A stretch of 64,000 nucleotides of DNA from Clostridium sp. AF15-31 (GTDB taxonomy: Bacteria > Bacillota > Clostridia > Lachnospirales > Lachnospiraceae). The notes under the pieces are model-generated. The model saw only the letters and a list, made by a program, of their open reading frames with translations, ran no database searches and was not told the DNA's origin. Location: assembly GCF_003461625.1 (NCBI RefSeq), contig NZ_QTXL01000005.1:124001-188000 (forward strand), written 5' to 3'. How positions within the stretch are numbered: position 1 is the stretch's first letter; the number at the start of each line of letters is the position of its first letter. A program made the translations under genes and the position numbers. Below are positions 1-9,092 of the stretch, piece after piece.

Positions 1-2664
1 AGCTACATCCGATGGAACGGTATAATAATTACCATAGATTTTTTCTCCGTGTGTATTGGTACCATTTGTCCATGCACCGGATCCATTCTTAACCGATGAA
101 GATCTTGCGAGTTCTTCATCAATTGGATAATCCGGCTGAATTTCCAGAACTCTGAATTTATTATCACTGCCTCTTCGGTATACACCGGCATTGATAATAT
201 CTGCGATCACCTTTGCTGATGGACTGTTGATAATAATCTTATCTGGATCACCTGATCCACCACCATTATTGTTTCCGGATCCAATACCGTCTCCGGCTTC
301 ACTGCTTGCGATTACATACACACCCTCTTCTACTGCTGAACATAACTTCTGGTATGCTGAATCACCGATCTCATCTTTATAATCACCTGATTCAATAAAG
401 ATAAAATCATACTCTGTAAAATCAATTACATTCGTTCCTGTAACTTTTGGCAACAGGACATCATTTTTATACTTTTTATACTGAGCATCTACATAAGCAT
501 ATACCTGTTCTGATGTCTCAAAGATAAGATCATCTGTATATACATCTGTTGTATAGTTTGTCGGATCTGCTGTACACTTGTCTGCATATTCTTTATATTC
601 ATCGCAGTCATTTGTGTAGTCGTAAGCACCATCTTTGCTTTCTCCCTTTACAGAAACGATGAAATCATAGCCATTGCTTCCGATCACATAATCCTCGGTA
701 ATTGCATCCGGATTCGTTGCCGGATCAGAGCCATCGCCTGTGCCGGTGTTATCGCCTGTGCCGGAATTATCGCCTGTACCTGCATTATCACCTGTGCCGG
801 TGTTATCGCCTGTGCCGGAATTATCGCCTGTGCCTGCGTTATCTCCTGTGCCGGAATTATCGCCTGTACCTGCGTTATCGCCTGTACCTGCGTTATCTCC
901 TGTGCCTGCGTTATCGCCTGTACCTGCGTTATCGCCTGTGCCGGAATTATCACCTGTACCGGAATTATCGCCTGTACCTGCGTTATCGCCTGATGTATCA
1001 GAATCATCTCCATTGTCTTCATATGAAGATGGATCCACTGTTGCCTCCAAAAGAACACTGTAATCATAATCAGCATTTACTTTAGGAAATCCATATTCAT
1101 ATGTATAGATACCTGTCTCTTCATCATATGATCCATTTCCATCTTCACCGGTTGTAAGTTCACATGCCAGAACTGTACCATCTGTATTACCAGCCAGTTT
1201 GCTTGCTTCTCCCTTTGGAGTTACAACCAGATAAACAACAGAGCCTGCAAGATCTCCCTTAGACTTGATCGTACCGGTAATCTGCTTTGCAGCAACATCC
1301 TGGAAATAAGTCTTAGCAAGATCATTTGCTGTATACTTTGCTCCCTTTGAGCTGTCAACCGCATTTAACAGATCCTTACTCTGAATCTGATAGATATTTG
1401 CTCCACTTGGAACAAACTTATAACCCTTACCGGCATAAGCATCACTTGTAAAGTCGCTGTTTGGAGCTTTTACAACAGACTCCCACTTCTTTGTTTTACT
1501 ATTATATACATAATTTTCTGCAGAGCACTGCGGTGCATCATTCTTTGATGCCAGTTCTGAGAACATACTGTTTGATGTACCATCTGTGATCACCAGAACA
1601 TTTGCATTATCAAATTTCCATTCATGTCTGGAACCTGATATACCCTGTGTATTTCCAGATATCTTTGCGTATGCAGAATCGACCTTATTCGTCTTATTAT
1701 TTAAGAATGCTTCCATCTTATCATCTGTATACCATTTATAATATCTGTTCTTGTTGATATAATCCTTTCCGCCTTCTGTTGCAGAACGTTCAGCAGTCAG
1801 AATGAAATCCGATATTGTCTTTGTGGTATTTGTCATTGGATCTGACTTGTTACCACTTGCTTCTTTATAAAGGACATTGAAGAAACCAGGTTCTACACAG
1901 AGAACATTATCTGTTCTTCCCTTTAATGTTTTTGTTACATATTTGTATGCCAGAGATCCCATACGATACTGGTCATTATTACCTGTGATCTTTTCAGGCT
2001 CCGCTGTACATAATGCATATCGATCAAAGATGATCGGATGCTTTCCTGCATATACATCCAGCCAGTTATATAAGCTCTCGCTGATATCTGTACCGCCTGC
2101 AGCATAATCATTTGCTGTTGTTGCAACGATATAGATAAAATCCGCATTTGCAAGTATTTCCTGTGCCTCTGTACCCATGCCGTTCAGATCACTGACTGTT
2201 TTAGTCGTCAATTGAACTGCACCCGGTGCCATATCATCTTTAATATTCTTATAACCATTGAAAACTGCATATCTGAAGTATTCTCCATCATATACATATT
2301 TCCACAGATCAGATGTGCCTTTATATCCTGCTTCATCACTGATCTTTCCTGAGTAACCGGAAGCAGTCACAATCTCTGTCATTGATGTATCTGCTGTTGC
2401 ATAAGATCCCAAACCATCCGGAAGGATCTGAACAATGTGATACTTATCCTCGCCTGTCTTCTTCAGACTGGAATCGTTTGAGTTAAGAATCGCCTGATCA
2501 ATGTTTGAGCTGCCCACCAATGTTGAACTGCCACTTGTGTCCGCTTCACTTTTTTCAACAGGAGTTCCAGAATTAGCCAACGTAAAGTTTACGAATATAG
2601 CACATACTATAAGTGTAAATATTATCGCTACAGATGATAATACTACTTTTCTGTTCTTAAACAC
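1..2664 (-). CDS. Large membrane-anchored or secreted protein of the type IV pilus locus, 3' end outside window
   Basis: An open frame of 888 codons runs without a stop from a GTG at 2664 to the left edge. The GTG is preceded by a strong AAGGAGG at 2674-2680, nine bases upstream. The N-terminus has a basic start and a hydrophobic stretch (about residues 6-31), so it is a signal peptide or a single membrane anchor. There is no prepilin cleavage motif. About residue 560-645 is a low-complexity linker of 14 D-N-x-G-T-G units, which separates two larger parts. Both parts contain a similar strand motif, HIVQILPDG near residue 70 and FRVLEIQPD near residue 860, which hints at duplicated domains. 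It starts 15 bases after the preceding prepilin gene, so it is probably the last visible gene of the pilus operon. A role as pilus-associated surface protein or adhesin is inference. I do not recognise the family with certainty; a DUF5057-type protein is one possibility. Confidence 0.8.
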   Translation of the reverse strand, partial: MFKNRKVVLSSVAIIFTLIVCAIFVNFTLANSGTPVEKSEADTSGSSTLVGSSNIDQAILNSNDSSLKKTGEDKYHIVQILPDGLGSYATADTSMTEIVTASGYSGKISDEAGYKGTSDLWKYVYDGEYFRYAVFNGYKNIKDDMAPGAVQLTTKTVSDLNGMGTEAQEILANADFIYIVATTANDYAAGGTDISESLYNWLDVYAGKHPIIFDRYALCTAEPEKITGNNDQYRMGSLAYKYVTKTLKGRTDNVLCVEPGFFNVLYKEASGNKSDPMTNTTKTISDFILTAERSATEGGKDYINKNRYYKWYTDDKMEAFLNNKTNKVDSAYAKISGNTQGISGSRHEWKFDNANVLVITDGTSNSMFSELASKNDAPQCSAENYVYNSKTKKWESVVKAPNSDFTSDAYAGKGYKFVPSGANIYQIQSKDLLNAVDSSKGAKYTANDLAKTYFQDVAAKQITGTIKSKGDLAGSVVYLVVTPKGEASKLAGNTDGTVLACELTTGEDGNGSYDEETGIYTYEYGFPKVNADYDYSVLLEATVDPSSYEDNGDDSDTSGDNAGTGDNSGTGDNSGTGDNAGTGDNAGTGDNAGTGDNAGTGDNSGTGDNAGTGDNSGTGDNTGTGDNAGTGDNSGTGDNTGTGDGSDPATNPDAITEDYVIGSNGYDFIVSVKGESKDGAYDYTNDCDEYKEYADKCTADPTNYTTDVYTDDLIFETSEQVYAYVDAQYKKYKNDVLLPKVTGTNVIDFTEYDFIFIESGDYKDEIGDSAYQKLCSAVEEGVYVIASSEAGDGIGSGNNNGGGSGDPDKIIINSPSAKVIADIINAGVYRRGSDNKFRVLEIQPDYPIDEELARSSSVKNGSGAWTNGTNTHGEKIYGNYYTVPSDVA
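736..987 (-). repeat. 14 tandem 18-bp repeats encoding DN(A/S/T)GTG
   Basis: Fourteen consecutive in-frame 18-bp units (plus-strand form resembling GCCTGTRCCKGHRTTATC) encode hexapeptides Asp-Asn-x-Gly-Thr-Gly, with x being Ala, Ser or Thr. Third positions vary between units (GTG/GTA, GCG/GAA/GTG), so this is an established coding minisatellite and not a very recent expansion. The acidic, Gly-rich composition suggests a flexible extracellular linker or a calcium-binding repeat. Copy number could change by slippage or recombination. Confidence 0.95.
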
Positions 2665-2678
2665 TATTTCTTTCCTCC

Positions 2679-3503
2679 TTAATCCCATGTATGCTTTTTA
2701 AGCACATATGAATTTCGAATGCCAACAACACCATTTATCTTATAAGATGCCGCCGTTGTTGAATCTTCAAGTTCCAGTGTAATTGCAATACTGTCCTCGT
2801 CCGGATTGATCTGTAATTTGAAATCCTTTACATCCTTACAAAGAACAGTGCCATCTGCTTCACTTGCATCAGTGATTCTATCTGATTGCGGTGTTTTAAA
2901 CACATAAAGCTTTTTTTCGGTCTTATCATATGTGATCGTACAGGTCGTGATAACACTGTCACCGTTACTCTGTAATGCAGATGCATAATCTACTTTCAGA
3001 TATAACTTCCCGGAATCATCCGGAATAATATATGTCGTGTCATCTGTCGATGGTGATGTGACATCACCAAACGACTTCATATCTGCAATATCATAACATG
3101 GACCCTTTGGTGTAAGACCAGCTCCACCCGCTTTCTCGATATAAACAGTACGTCTTCCAATACCACCAGCAGACATTAATTCACCTCCGCTGCCCTTTGT
3201 ATCTGTATCATCCGGAACAATAAATACTCCGGAAACCGGGCTGTAAGATGTGACGCCCGCTGATGTAGTAGCCACATATGCACTTCCCAATATCTTCACA
3301 TCAGTCGCACCCATGATCATATCTGATATGGTATCATATGTTTCACCGGCTTCGTTCTGTATTTTCTTTCTATTTGTCATCTTTCTATTGGAGGATACCA
3401 CTGTACCAACAAGTGAGGTTACCGCAACCATGAACACACTTAAAATTCCAATGTACAGTACTAATTCAATGAAAGTGAAACCTTTATTATTATTTTTCTT
3501 CAC
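2679..3503 (-). CDS. Prepilin-like protein, PulJ/PilW-like minor pilin
   Basis: This 274-aa protein has a type III prepilin signal: a short basic leader MKKNNNKG, then FTFIELVLYIGILSVFMVA. Processing is expected between Gly8 and Phe9, leaving Glu5 of the mature form in place for pilin assembly. The start is GTG at 3503, with GAGGGG six bases upstream. The long C-terminal part is predicted globular, as in minor pseudopilins of the J/W class. It sits between another prepilin and the large repeat protein in the same transcription direction with short gaps. A minor pilin at the pilus tip or initiation complex is likely by family knowledge. The exact letter (J, W or K) cannot be decided by eye. 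Confidence 0.85.
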   Translation of the reverse strand: MKKNNNKGFTFIELVLYIGILSVFMVAVTSLVGTVVSSNRKMTNRKKIQNEAGETYDTISDMIMGATDVKILGSAYVATTSAGVTSYSPVSGVFIVPDDTDTKGSGGELMSAGGIGRRTVYIEKAGGAGLTPKGPCYDIADMKSFGDVTSPSTDDTTYIIPDDSGKLYLKVDYASALQSNGDSVITTCTITYDKTEKKLYVFKTPQSDRITDASEADGTVLCKDVKDFKLQINPDEDSIAITLELEDSTTAASYKINGVVGIRNSYVLKKHTWD

Positions 3504-3516
3504 GCTTCACCCCTCC

Positions 3517-4023
3517 TCATGATCCTGTGTAATGGCTGCCTGTTGCCTGATTCAGTGTTACCTTTCCAACGGCATCATTGGATCCGTCCTTATAAAAGGT
3601 ATATACACCACTTCCGGTTTTTACAGAACCATCTGACTTATTAAACTTAATGATCATAGATGAAACTTCACTTCCTGCGGAAGAACCATTATTTGAATAG
3701 TAAATCGTTACACGATCCAGAATCTCACGATCCTTTGAAGTATCTTCTGTGAAATCCGATCCATTCTTGCTCTTACCATATACCAGGTTATATTTTCCAT
3801 CTACTTTTTCCAGTTTCATTGCCCAATCGCTTTCCTGTGTTTTTGTCAGGGACTGCAGAGTTGACAATTCCTGATTGAACGACTCCTTTGATGAAGTCGC
3901 ACGAGCTGTCCGTATCGAAGAAATCGACACTGCCGCAAGTCCTGACATAACTGCGATGATAGCAAGAACAATAATCAATTCAACAAGGGAATATCCGGAA
4001 TCATTTTTTATTTTTCTTATCAT
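3517..4023 (-). CDS. Prepilin-like protein, short minor pilin
   Basis: This protein is about 168 aa with leader MIRKIKNDSG followed by YSLVELIIVLAIIAVMSG, a standard class III signal with a Tyr at mature position 1 and Glu at position 5. I prefer the ATG at 4023 over an upstream GTG at 4029, because AGGAGGGG is correctly spaced for the ATG and almost touches the GTG. The remainder has a GspH/FimT-like size with a Ser/Gly-rich C-terminus. It lies 11 bases after the large PilX-like gene and 13 bases before the next prepilin. It is probably a minor pilin; a role as a second major pilin cannot be excluded. Confidence 0.85.
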   Translation of the reverse strand: MIRKIKNDSGYSLVELIIVLAIIAVMSGLAAVSISSIRTARATSSKESFNQELSTLQSLTKTQESDWAMKLEKVDGKYNLVYGKSKNGSDFTEDTSKDREILDRVTIYYSNNGSSAGSEVSSMIIKFNKSDGSVKTGSGVYTFYKDGSNDAVGKVTLNQATGSHYTGS

Positions 4024-4034
4024 ATTCACCCCTC

Positions 4035-6866
4035 CTACTCTACATTCTTCTTCCAGTTCTGGAATGCAAGAATGTCGCTATAAGAGATGTCTGATAAGCT
4101 TGAACCAGAAACCTCTGAATTGTTTTTATCGTCTACTTTAACATAGTTCTTTAAGATCTCTCTTGTGATCAGACTCAGATCTTCTACATCACTCTTGGAA
4201 CACTCTTCCAGTACAGTTGCTGTAAAGGATGCGTCTGCTGAGATATCTACGCTGCTGTTACAGATAATCTTTGCACCTGATATGATCATTCCTCGGAATG
4301 ACTTTACACTCTTATCAAATGTTACATTACCACCACAGATAACGATACCCTGTAAAGCACCATCAGCGGCTGTGGATTTTAATGTTACATCATTTGCATT
4401 GATGATAACAACTGCATTTGTCTCTGGCTCTACCTTGTTGATACTAAGATTTTTGGAGAAGATCTTATCATAATCAACATATTTGGTAAGAGGTGTCAGA
4501 CTGTAGTTGTAATCAAATGTATCAAGGTTCTTTCCGTCAGATCCTTTGATCGGAGCGTATGTGTATGTACTTCCGTTCTTTGTATATCCGGCCACTTCCC
4601 ATGCAGAAACATCTGTATCTGTATCATCCTTTTTATCTACTACAGACAGATGATCTTTCATATTGATATACATATAATTGATCTGATTGCTGACCTTCTC
4701 CTCTTTGCTAAGAGCGGTCTGATCACCAAGTGCCTCTGAATTCTTTTTAATATCTGCAAATGTATTATTATTCTCTGTAGTACCCTTATTACCAAGTAAC
4801 ACTGAGAATGTCTTTGATCCTGTTGCATTTTTTAATGCTGTATCAACCTGCAGAGATGTATCTGCAGATGCCTTAACAAATAATGAATTGTCACTGTTCT
4901 GAGCAGTTACAGCTCCACTTGTTTTAATCTTGCTTCCATCCACATCACCATCTTTGCTTGGCAGAAGTAATTTAACTTCAAAATTTTCATAGTTAGCAAC
5001 ATTGTACAATTTCTTTTTCGTTTCGTCGATGCCTGTGTTTAAGAGATCATAATACTTCTCTACAAATTCTTCTGCATCATTTACTCCATCTTTGTTATTA
5101 TCACCATCCTGAATGTACAGATAATAATAATCATGTCCGGAAACTGTCTCCTTGATTGCTTCTACAATATAATTATTAGATGTGAGCTGTTTTACGAAAT
5201 CAGTATACAGCTTGTTAATTTGGACATCATTTGAAAATGTCTTAGGGAACTTTAATGTTACATGTGTATAACCGTTCTCATCCACAACCTCAGTATTATC
5301 ATACAGATCCCACTGTGTCAGGAAGATCAACTGATTGGACTTAACATCAAGAGACTGACCGGTTGAATAATCGTTTAATGCTGTGAATGCATAATCAGAA
5401 TCTTTCGTAAGGCCAAAGTTTTTTCTTTCTTTCTCATCTGTGATCGTATTTGCTGCGATCTTGGAGAATTCGATATAGGACTTACCTGCAATATACAGAG
5501 ATTCCAGACTTGAAAGATCCAGAGTTGAATTCTTTCCATTGACAATGATCGCACTGTCACTGAAGTGTGATTTTAATTTGAATCCTGTTGCAAGGTTACC
5601 GGATGTACGAAGAAGGTTAATGCTTCTTACGTCATCTGCTGTATAGCTGTATCCAAAATAAGTTCCTCTTGTAAATGTAAGCTCAGATTTCTCTGCATTC
5701 AGCTCTGTATCATCATATACATAAGCATTTGCTGCCGCTTTGATCTGTCCGCCCTCATCACCTCCGATGATGATGTTATCGGTCCAGAGTTCTGATAACA
5801 GGGATGTACGTCCTGAAAGATTAATCTCCGCACCATCAAAAGCTGCGAGAGATCCTGAGTTAACGATAATATCGGAATTCAGTGTCAGATTCGCTCTGTC
5901 ACCCTGTACAAAGATACCGGAATATGCACTCTCATCTGTTGATCCCCATTTGGTTTCAACTGTACGGCTGTATTCATTTGTTACCTTTGTATCTGTTTTT
6001 CCGTTATAATCTTTATTGTAATAGTCAGAAGCGGTATAAATGTTACCCTTTATATTTACTTCTGTATCTGCTGCTGTTCCGGATACCTGAAGTCCCATAT
6101 CAGCTAGCAATGCGTAATTATATAAGCTGTCACTGTTTGCACCTGCCATATCAAAAGAAACATTATATTCCGGTTTCTTTAATACAAGGTCTGTTGTGAT
6201 CGTCTGTACATAAGTTCCAGGCGCCATTGCTCCGCTCGCGGAATCTGTGCTGCTTAATGTGATCGTACGCTTTACACCAATATTTCTGAATGTAATCTCT
6301 TCGATATTATTCTCATCGATCGTATTGGCACTTGCTACACCTGTAACTTTTCCATTCTTTCCAGCTACATATTTGATGTACTTTTCACGACCTTCTTTAT
6401 CCTTGAATACAATTCTCAGATTGTCACAGGCAAGTGATACATCCGGATCTGTAATATAGCCCTTTAAGGTTTCGATCAGAGTTGGCATATTGCTGAATGT
6501 CTTATCTGATTTGATACCCTGCATAAAGAACTGCTTAAACAGATCATTCGCTTCATCTTCTGTCAGATTGTTATACTGACCATCCTTGTAATACACAACA
6601 ATCTCAGCCGTTGTCGTATACGCGGAATACAAATGCTCATTTGTCGCTGCACCAATTCCGGCATATATCTCATCCATGGCTTTTTCAACACTGTAAAAGT
6701 TATTCAGGGAATTCAGCTTATAAAAACGAAGTTTATATGCCAAAAGAGTTCCCATTAACAATGCTGACACCAGTATGCTTAAGAAAGTTGCTGATACAAT
6801 AACAAGGACAAAACTCGAGCCGCGGTTATCCGCTAATTTAAGCTTGTTTTTTAACTTTTTCAGCAT
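4035..6866 (-). CDS. Large PilX-like pilus assembly protein (943 aa)
   Basis: The N-terminus has a basic segment, then NRGSSFVLVIVSATFLSILVS and a second hydrophobic stretch, followed by a short helix. This is the arrangement of PilX N-terminal proteins, where the Gly-(Phe/Tyr)-x-x-x-Glu prepilin signal is not strictly kept. The rest is Ser/Thr/Asp-rich and beta-rich. The C-terminal third has strand-turn repeats such as GIVICGGNVTFDKSVKSFRG, which resemble a right-handed beta-helix or polymer-forming region. At 943 aa it is several times longer than a normal minor pilin. It starts 3 bases after the previous prepilin gene ends, so translation is probably coupled. It is likely surface exposed on or near the pilus; this is inferred from context and N-terminus only. 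Confidence 0.75.
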   Translation of the reverse strand: MLKKLKNKLKLADNRGSSFVLVIVSATFLSILVSALLMGTLLAYKLRFYKLNSLNNFYSVEKAMDEIYAGIGAATNEHLYSAYTTTAEIVVYYKDGQYNNLTEDEANDLFKQFFMQGIKSDKTFSNMPTLIETLKGYITDPDVSLACDNLRIVFKDKEGREKYIKYVAGKNGKVTGVASANTIDENNIEEITFRNIGVKRTITLSSTDSASGAMAPGTYVQTITTDLVLKKPEYNVSFDMAGANSDSLYNYALLADMGLQVSGTAADTEVNIKGNIYTASDYYNKDYNGKTDTKVTNEYSRTVETKWGSTDESAYSGIFVQGDRANLTLNSDIIVNSGSLAAFDGAEINLSGRTSLLSELWTDNIIIGGDEGGQIKAAANAYVYDDTELNAEKSELTFTRGTYFGYSYTADDVRSINLLRTSGNLATGFKLKSHFSDSAIIVNGKNSTLDLSSLESLYIAGKSYIEFSKIAANTITDEKERKNFGLTKDSDYAFTALNDYSTGQSLDVKSNQLIFLTQWDLYDNTEVVDENGYTHVTLKFPKTFSNDVQINKLYTDFVKQLTSNNYIVEAIKETVSGHDYYYLYIQDGDNNKDGVNDAEEFVEKYYDLLNTGIDETKKKLYNVANYENFEVKLLLPSKDGDVDGSKIKTSGAVTAQNSDNSLFVKASADTSLQVDTALKNATGSKTFSVLLGNKGTTENNNTFADIKKNSEALGDQTALSKEEKVSNQINYMYINMKDHLSVVDKKDDTDTDVSAWEVAGYTKNGSTYTYAPIKGSDGKNLDTFDYNYSLTPLTKYVDYDKIFSKNLSINKVEPETNAVVIINANDVTLKSTAADGALQGIVICGGNVTFDKSVKSFRGMIISGAKIICNSSVDISADASFTATVLEECSKSDVEDLSLITREILKNYVKVDDKNNSEVSGSSLSDISYSDILAFQNWKKNVE

Positions 6867-6869
6867 CTC

Positions 6870-8213
6870 TTATTTCCCCCTTGTTCCTGATACTTCTGTC
6901 TTATTGCCATCACTGTCTGTCAATGTAACATGAATATCATACAGGTATGTTTCATCACTTGTATCATCTGATGTGTTCTTAACTTTAATAGCAGTTGCAT
7001 CTGTTTCATCATACTCAGTTCCGAAGTTTGAATATGTCTCAATCTTTCCCTTGGTATCATCACCAGTGCGGTTCACATATACCTTAACAGAAGATGGTGA
7101 GCTTGTATGACTGGTGCTCTGGTAAACCAGACTGTCAATACTGCTTACGCCAAGTGTATCGCAAATAATCTCCTCATATTTCGGATCAATTGAAGCAATT
7201 GTTTCAAATAAGTAGATCTTTGCTTTTTCATCATCAGCAAGTCCTGATGTCTCAACTCTGATATAATCATTATTACAATATACACCATTACACACTGCAG
7301 GTGCATATAACAGATAGATTGGAGGAAGTGTCTTGTATTCCTTCTGATATACAATTCCCTCTCCATATTTTCCATCCGGTTTATAGGTATCGCTTGCAAT
7401 TCCATTCGTGTATGCCTTAATGATAGGATTAAACGATGGTTTATCCTGATATTCTACAAAACACTGTACCATATAACCGGATAAAGTCTTTGAAACCTTA
7501 ATCGTGGTTGTTTTCTGGAACGAATCATTATCCAGATAGGTAGCACCGGACAGATACTGATTATATAAAACGGAATTTCCCTTTAAGATATCCACTTTCA
7601 CATCTTTAAAATATGCCGCTGCCTGATTATCCAGACTGTTTCCTTCTATACCACTGGTTGCTCCCATATAGGTTGCTCCAGCAATGATCGCTGACTGCTT
7701 GTTATCAAGATTACGTACTGTACCAACACCTGATGTAAGGCGGACATACTCAGAACCGTCTTTCTTCAGGTCATTTGTATTGGCATCCCATACATATCCC
7801 TTTGTTGCAACTGCATGCGCAATATCATTTACAGTTACTGTGCAATCATACTTCTCGTATTCTCCCCCGAGCGATATTCCACTGCATGAATATGTATTAA
7901 TGTGATAATCTACAGTTCCCGCACTTTCCGGGAGGGTATAAGTCTGTGTCTGGGAATCATCCAGACCAAACTCATAATTACCTGTAGAATTGCCATCAGG
8001 GATACTGATGGCACTTTCTTTCATATTTGCAGTTTTAAAGCTTTCCATGATCTCTTCAGCTTTTTCAATCGCATATTGTTTCTTTGTTGACTTCGTATTG
8101 ACATTGATCGCTGAAATCAACTGGGCGGTAAGGGGAGCAATTAATATAGCAAATACTGCTACAGCTATGATTACTTCAATCAAGCTAAAGCCTTTGTTAT
8201 TATTCTTTGCCAT
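6870..8213 (-). CDS. Prepilin-like protein with large C-terminal domain (PilV-like position)
   Basis: The 447-aa product begins MAKNNNKG, then FSLIEVIIAVAVFAILIAP, a canonical class III prepilin signal cleaved after Gly8 with mature Glu5. Residues from about 60 onward form a large soluble, Thr/Ser/Asp-rich domain, much longer than the 150-200 aa of common pilins. It follows pilO in the operon, the position of pilV in the Clostridioides difficile pilus cluster (established gene order), so a PilV-like minor pilin is plausible. The C-terminal domain is not recognised. Confidence 0.8.
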   Translation of the reverse strand: MAKNNNKGFSLIEVIIAVAVFAILIAPLTAQLISAINVNTKSTKKQYAIEKAEEIMESFKTANMKESAISIPDGNSTGNYEFGLDDSQTQTYTLPESAGTVDYHINTYSCSGISLGGEYEKYDCTVTVNDIAHAVATKGYVWDANTNDLKKDGSEYVRLTSGVGTVRNLDNKQSAIIAGATYMGATSGIEGNSLDNQAAAYFKDVKVDILKGNSVLYNQYLSGATYLDNDSFQKTTTIKVSKTLSGYMVQCFVEYQDKPSFNPIIKAYTNGIASDTYKPDGKYGEGIVYQKEYKTLPPIYLLYAPAVCNGVYCNNDYIRVETSGLADDEKAKIYLFETIASIDPKYEEIICDTLGVSSIDSLVYQSTSHTSSPSSVKVYVNRTGDDTKGKIETYSNFGTEYDETDATAIKVKNTSDDTSDETYLYDIHVTLTDSDGNKTEVSGTRGK

Positions 8214-8264
8214 TCTTACTTCTCACTCCGTTCAAATCGAATCTACGGGTTGCAAGTCTACATC

Positions 8265-9077
8265 CTACTGATTGCTATCTGTAGTTGTAGTTGTCGTACT
8301 ACTCTTTACGGTTGGATTTCCGAAAATGTTATCTTTACCGGTTTGAACATTTACGTTAACCTGATCTGTGGTTCTGTCTCCACCTGTAACAGCATATTCA
8401 GAGAATGACATATCTCCTGTGTAATCACCAGTCTCCTCATCAAATGCGATTGAGATAGAGTCAACTGTCATACGGAAATCGCTCTTCTCGATGTAATCAA
8501 CAACATCTTTAACAGACTGATAAGAACCTGAATATGTAACCGGGAAGCTTGCTGAATAGCAGTTGAAATTATTTTCTCCTGCTACTGCTGCAGTAGCATC
8601 TGTGCCAGCGGCTGCAGTCTCTGTTGTAGCTGCTGTTGTAGCTGCTGTAGTATTTGCATCTGTAGAAGCTGTTCCTGTTGCTGCACCATCTAATGTAGCA
8701 TCACCAACAGCACCGGTTCCAAGTGTATAGAAGAGCTGTTCCTCTCCCATTGATACATCTGTGAAACGGAACTTATATTCGTCCTTGATCCCCTGTAAAT
8801 ACATGATTGTATTTTCCTGATAGATCTCTGATGGGAATTCTGCAAGGATTGCTTCATATTCTTTCTTATAGTTCTCTGTATCCTTGATGTACTGATCTCT
8901 GTTTACATCTTTTGCTTTCAGGCTGTTATAATAAACCTGCTGTTCATCCTTCTTTGAAACAAGCTCTTTACGGTCATCAAAATTGCTTAATGCCACAAAT
9001 CTGATCGGCACAAATAAAATAACAACACCGAGTAAAAATAATAATAAATTTCTTTGTCCTTTTGTCATTGCATCCAT
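8265..9077 (-). CDS. pilO: Type IV pilus inner-membrane assembly protein PilO
   Basis: This 270-aa protein has a short cytoplasmic N-terminus, one transmembrane helix (about residues 10-30), a coiled-coil segment, and a C-terminal ferredoxin-like region with the KSDFRMTVDSISI stretch typical of PilO. An Ala/Thr-rich linker (about residues 135-170) interrupts the extracellular part. It follows the pilM-pilN fusion by 15 bases, matching the universal MNO order. PilO pairs with PilN to form the alignment subcomplex under the pilus (family knowledge). Confidence 0.85.
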   Translation of the reverse strand: MDAMTKGQRNLLLFLLGVVILFVPIRFVALSNFDDRKELVSKKDEQQVYYNSLKAKDVNRDQYIKDTENYKKEYEAILAEFPSEIYQENTIMYLQGIKDEYKFRFTDVSMGEEQLFYTLGTGAVGDATLDGAATGTASTDANTTAATTAATTETAAAGTDATAAVAGENNFNCYSASFPVTYSGSYQSVKDVVDYIEKSDFRMTVDSISIAFDEETGDYTGDMSFSEYAVTGGDRTTDQVNVNVQTGKDNIFGNPTVKSSTTTTTTDSNQ

Positions 9078-9092
9078 GTTCTATGCCCTCCC

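Noticed and set aside
702..1085. Long open frames on the plus strand across the repeat array
   Set aside because: They are produced by the 18-bp periodic repeat in other frames; the minus-strand frame has the start site, continuity and context.
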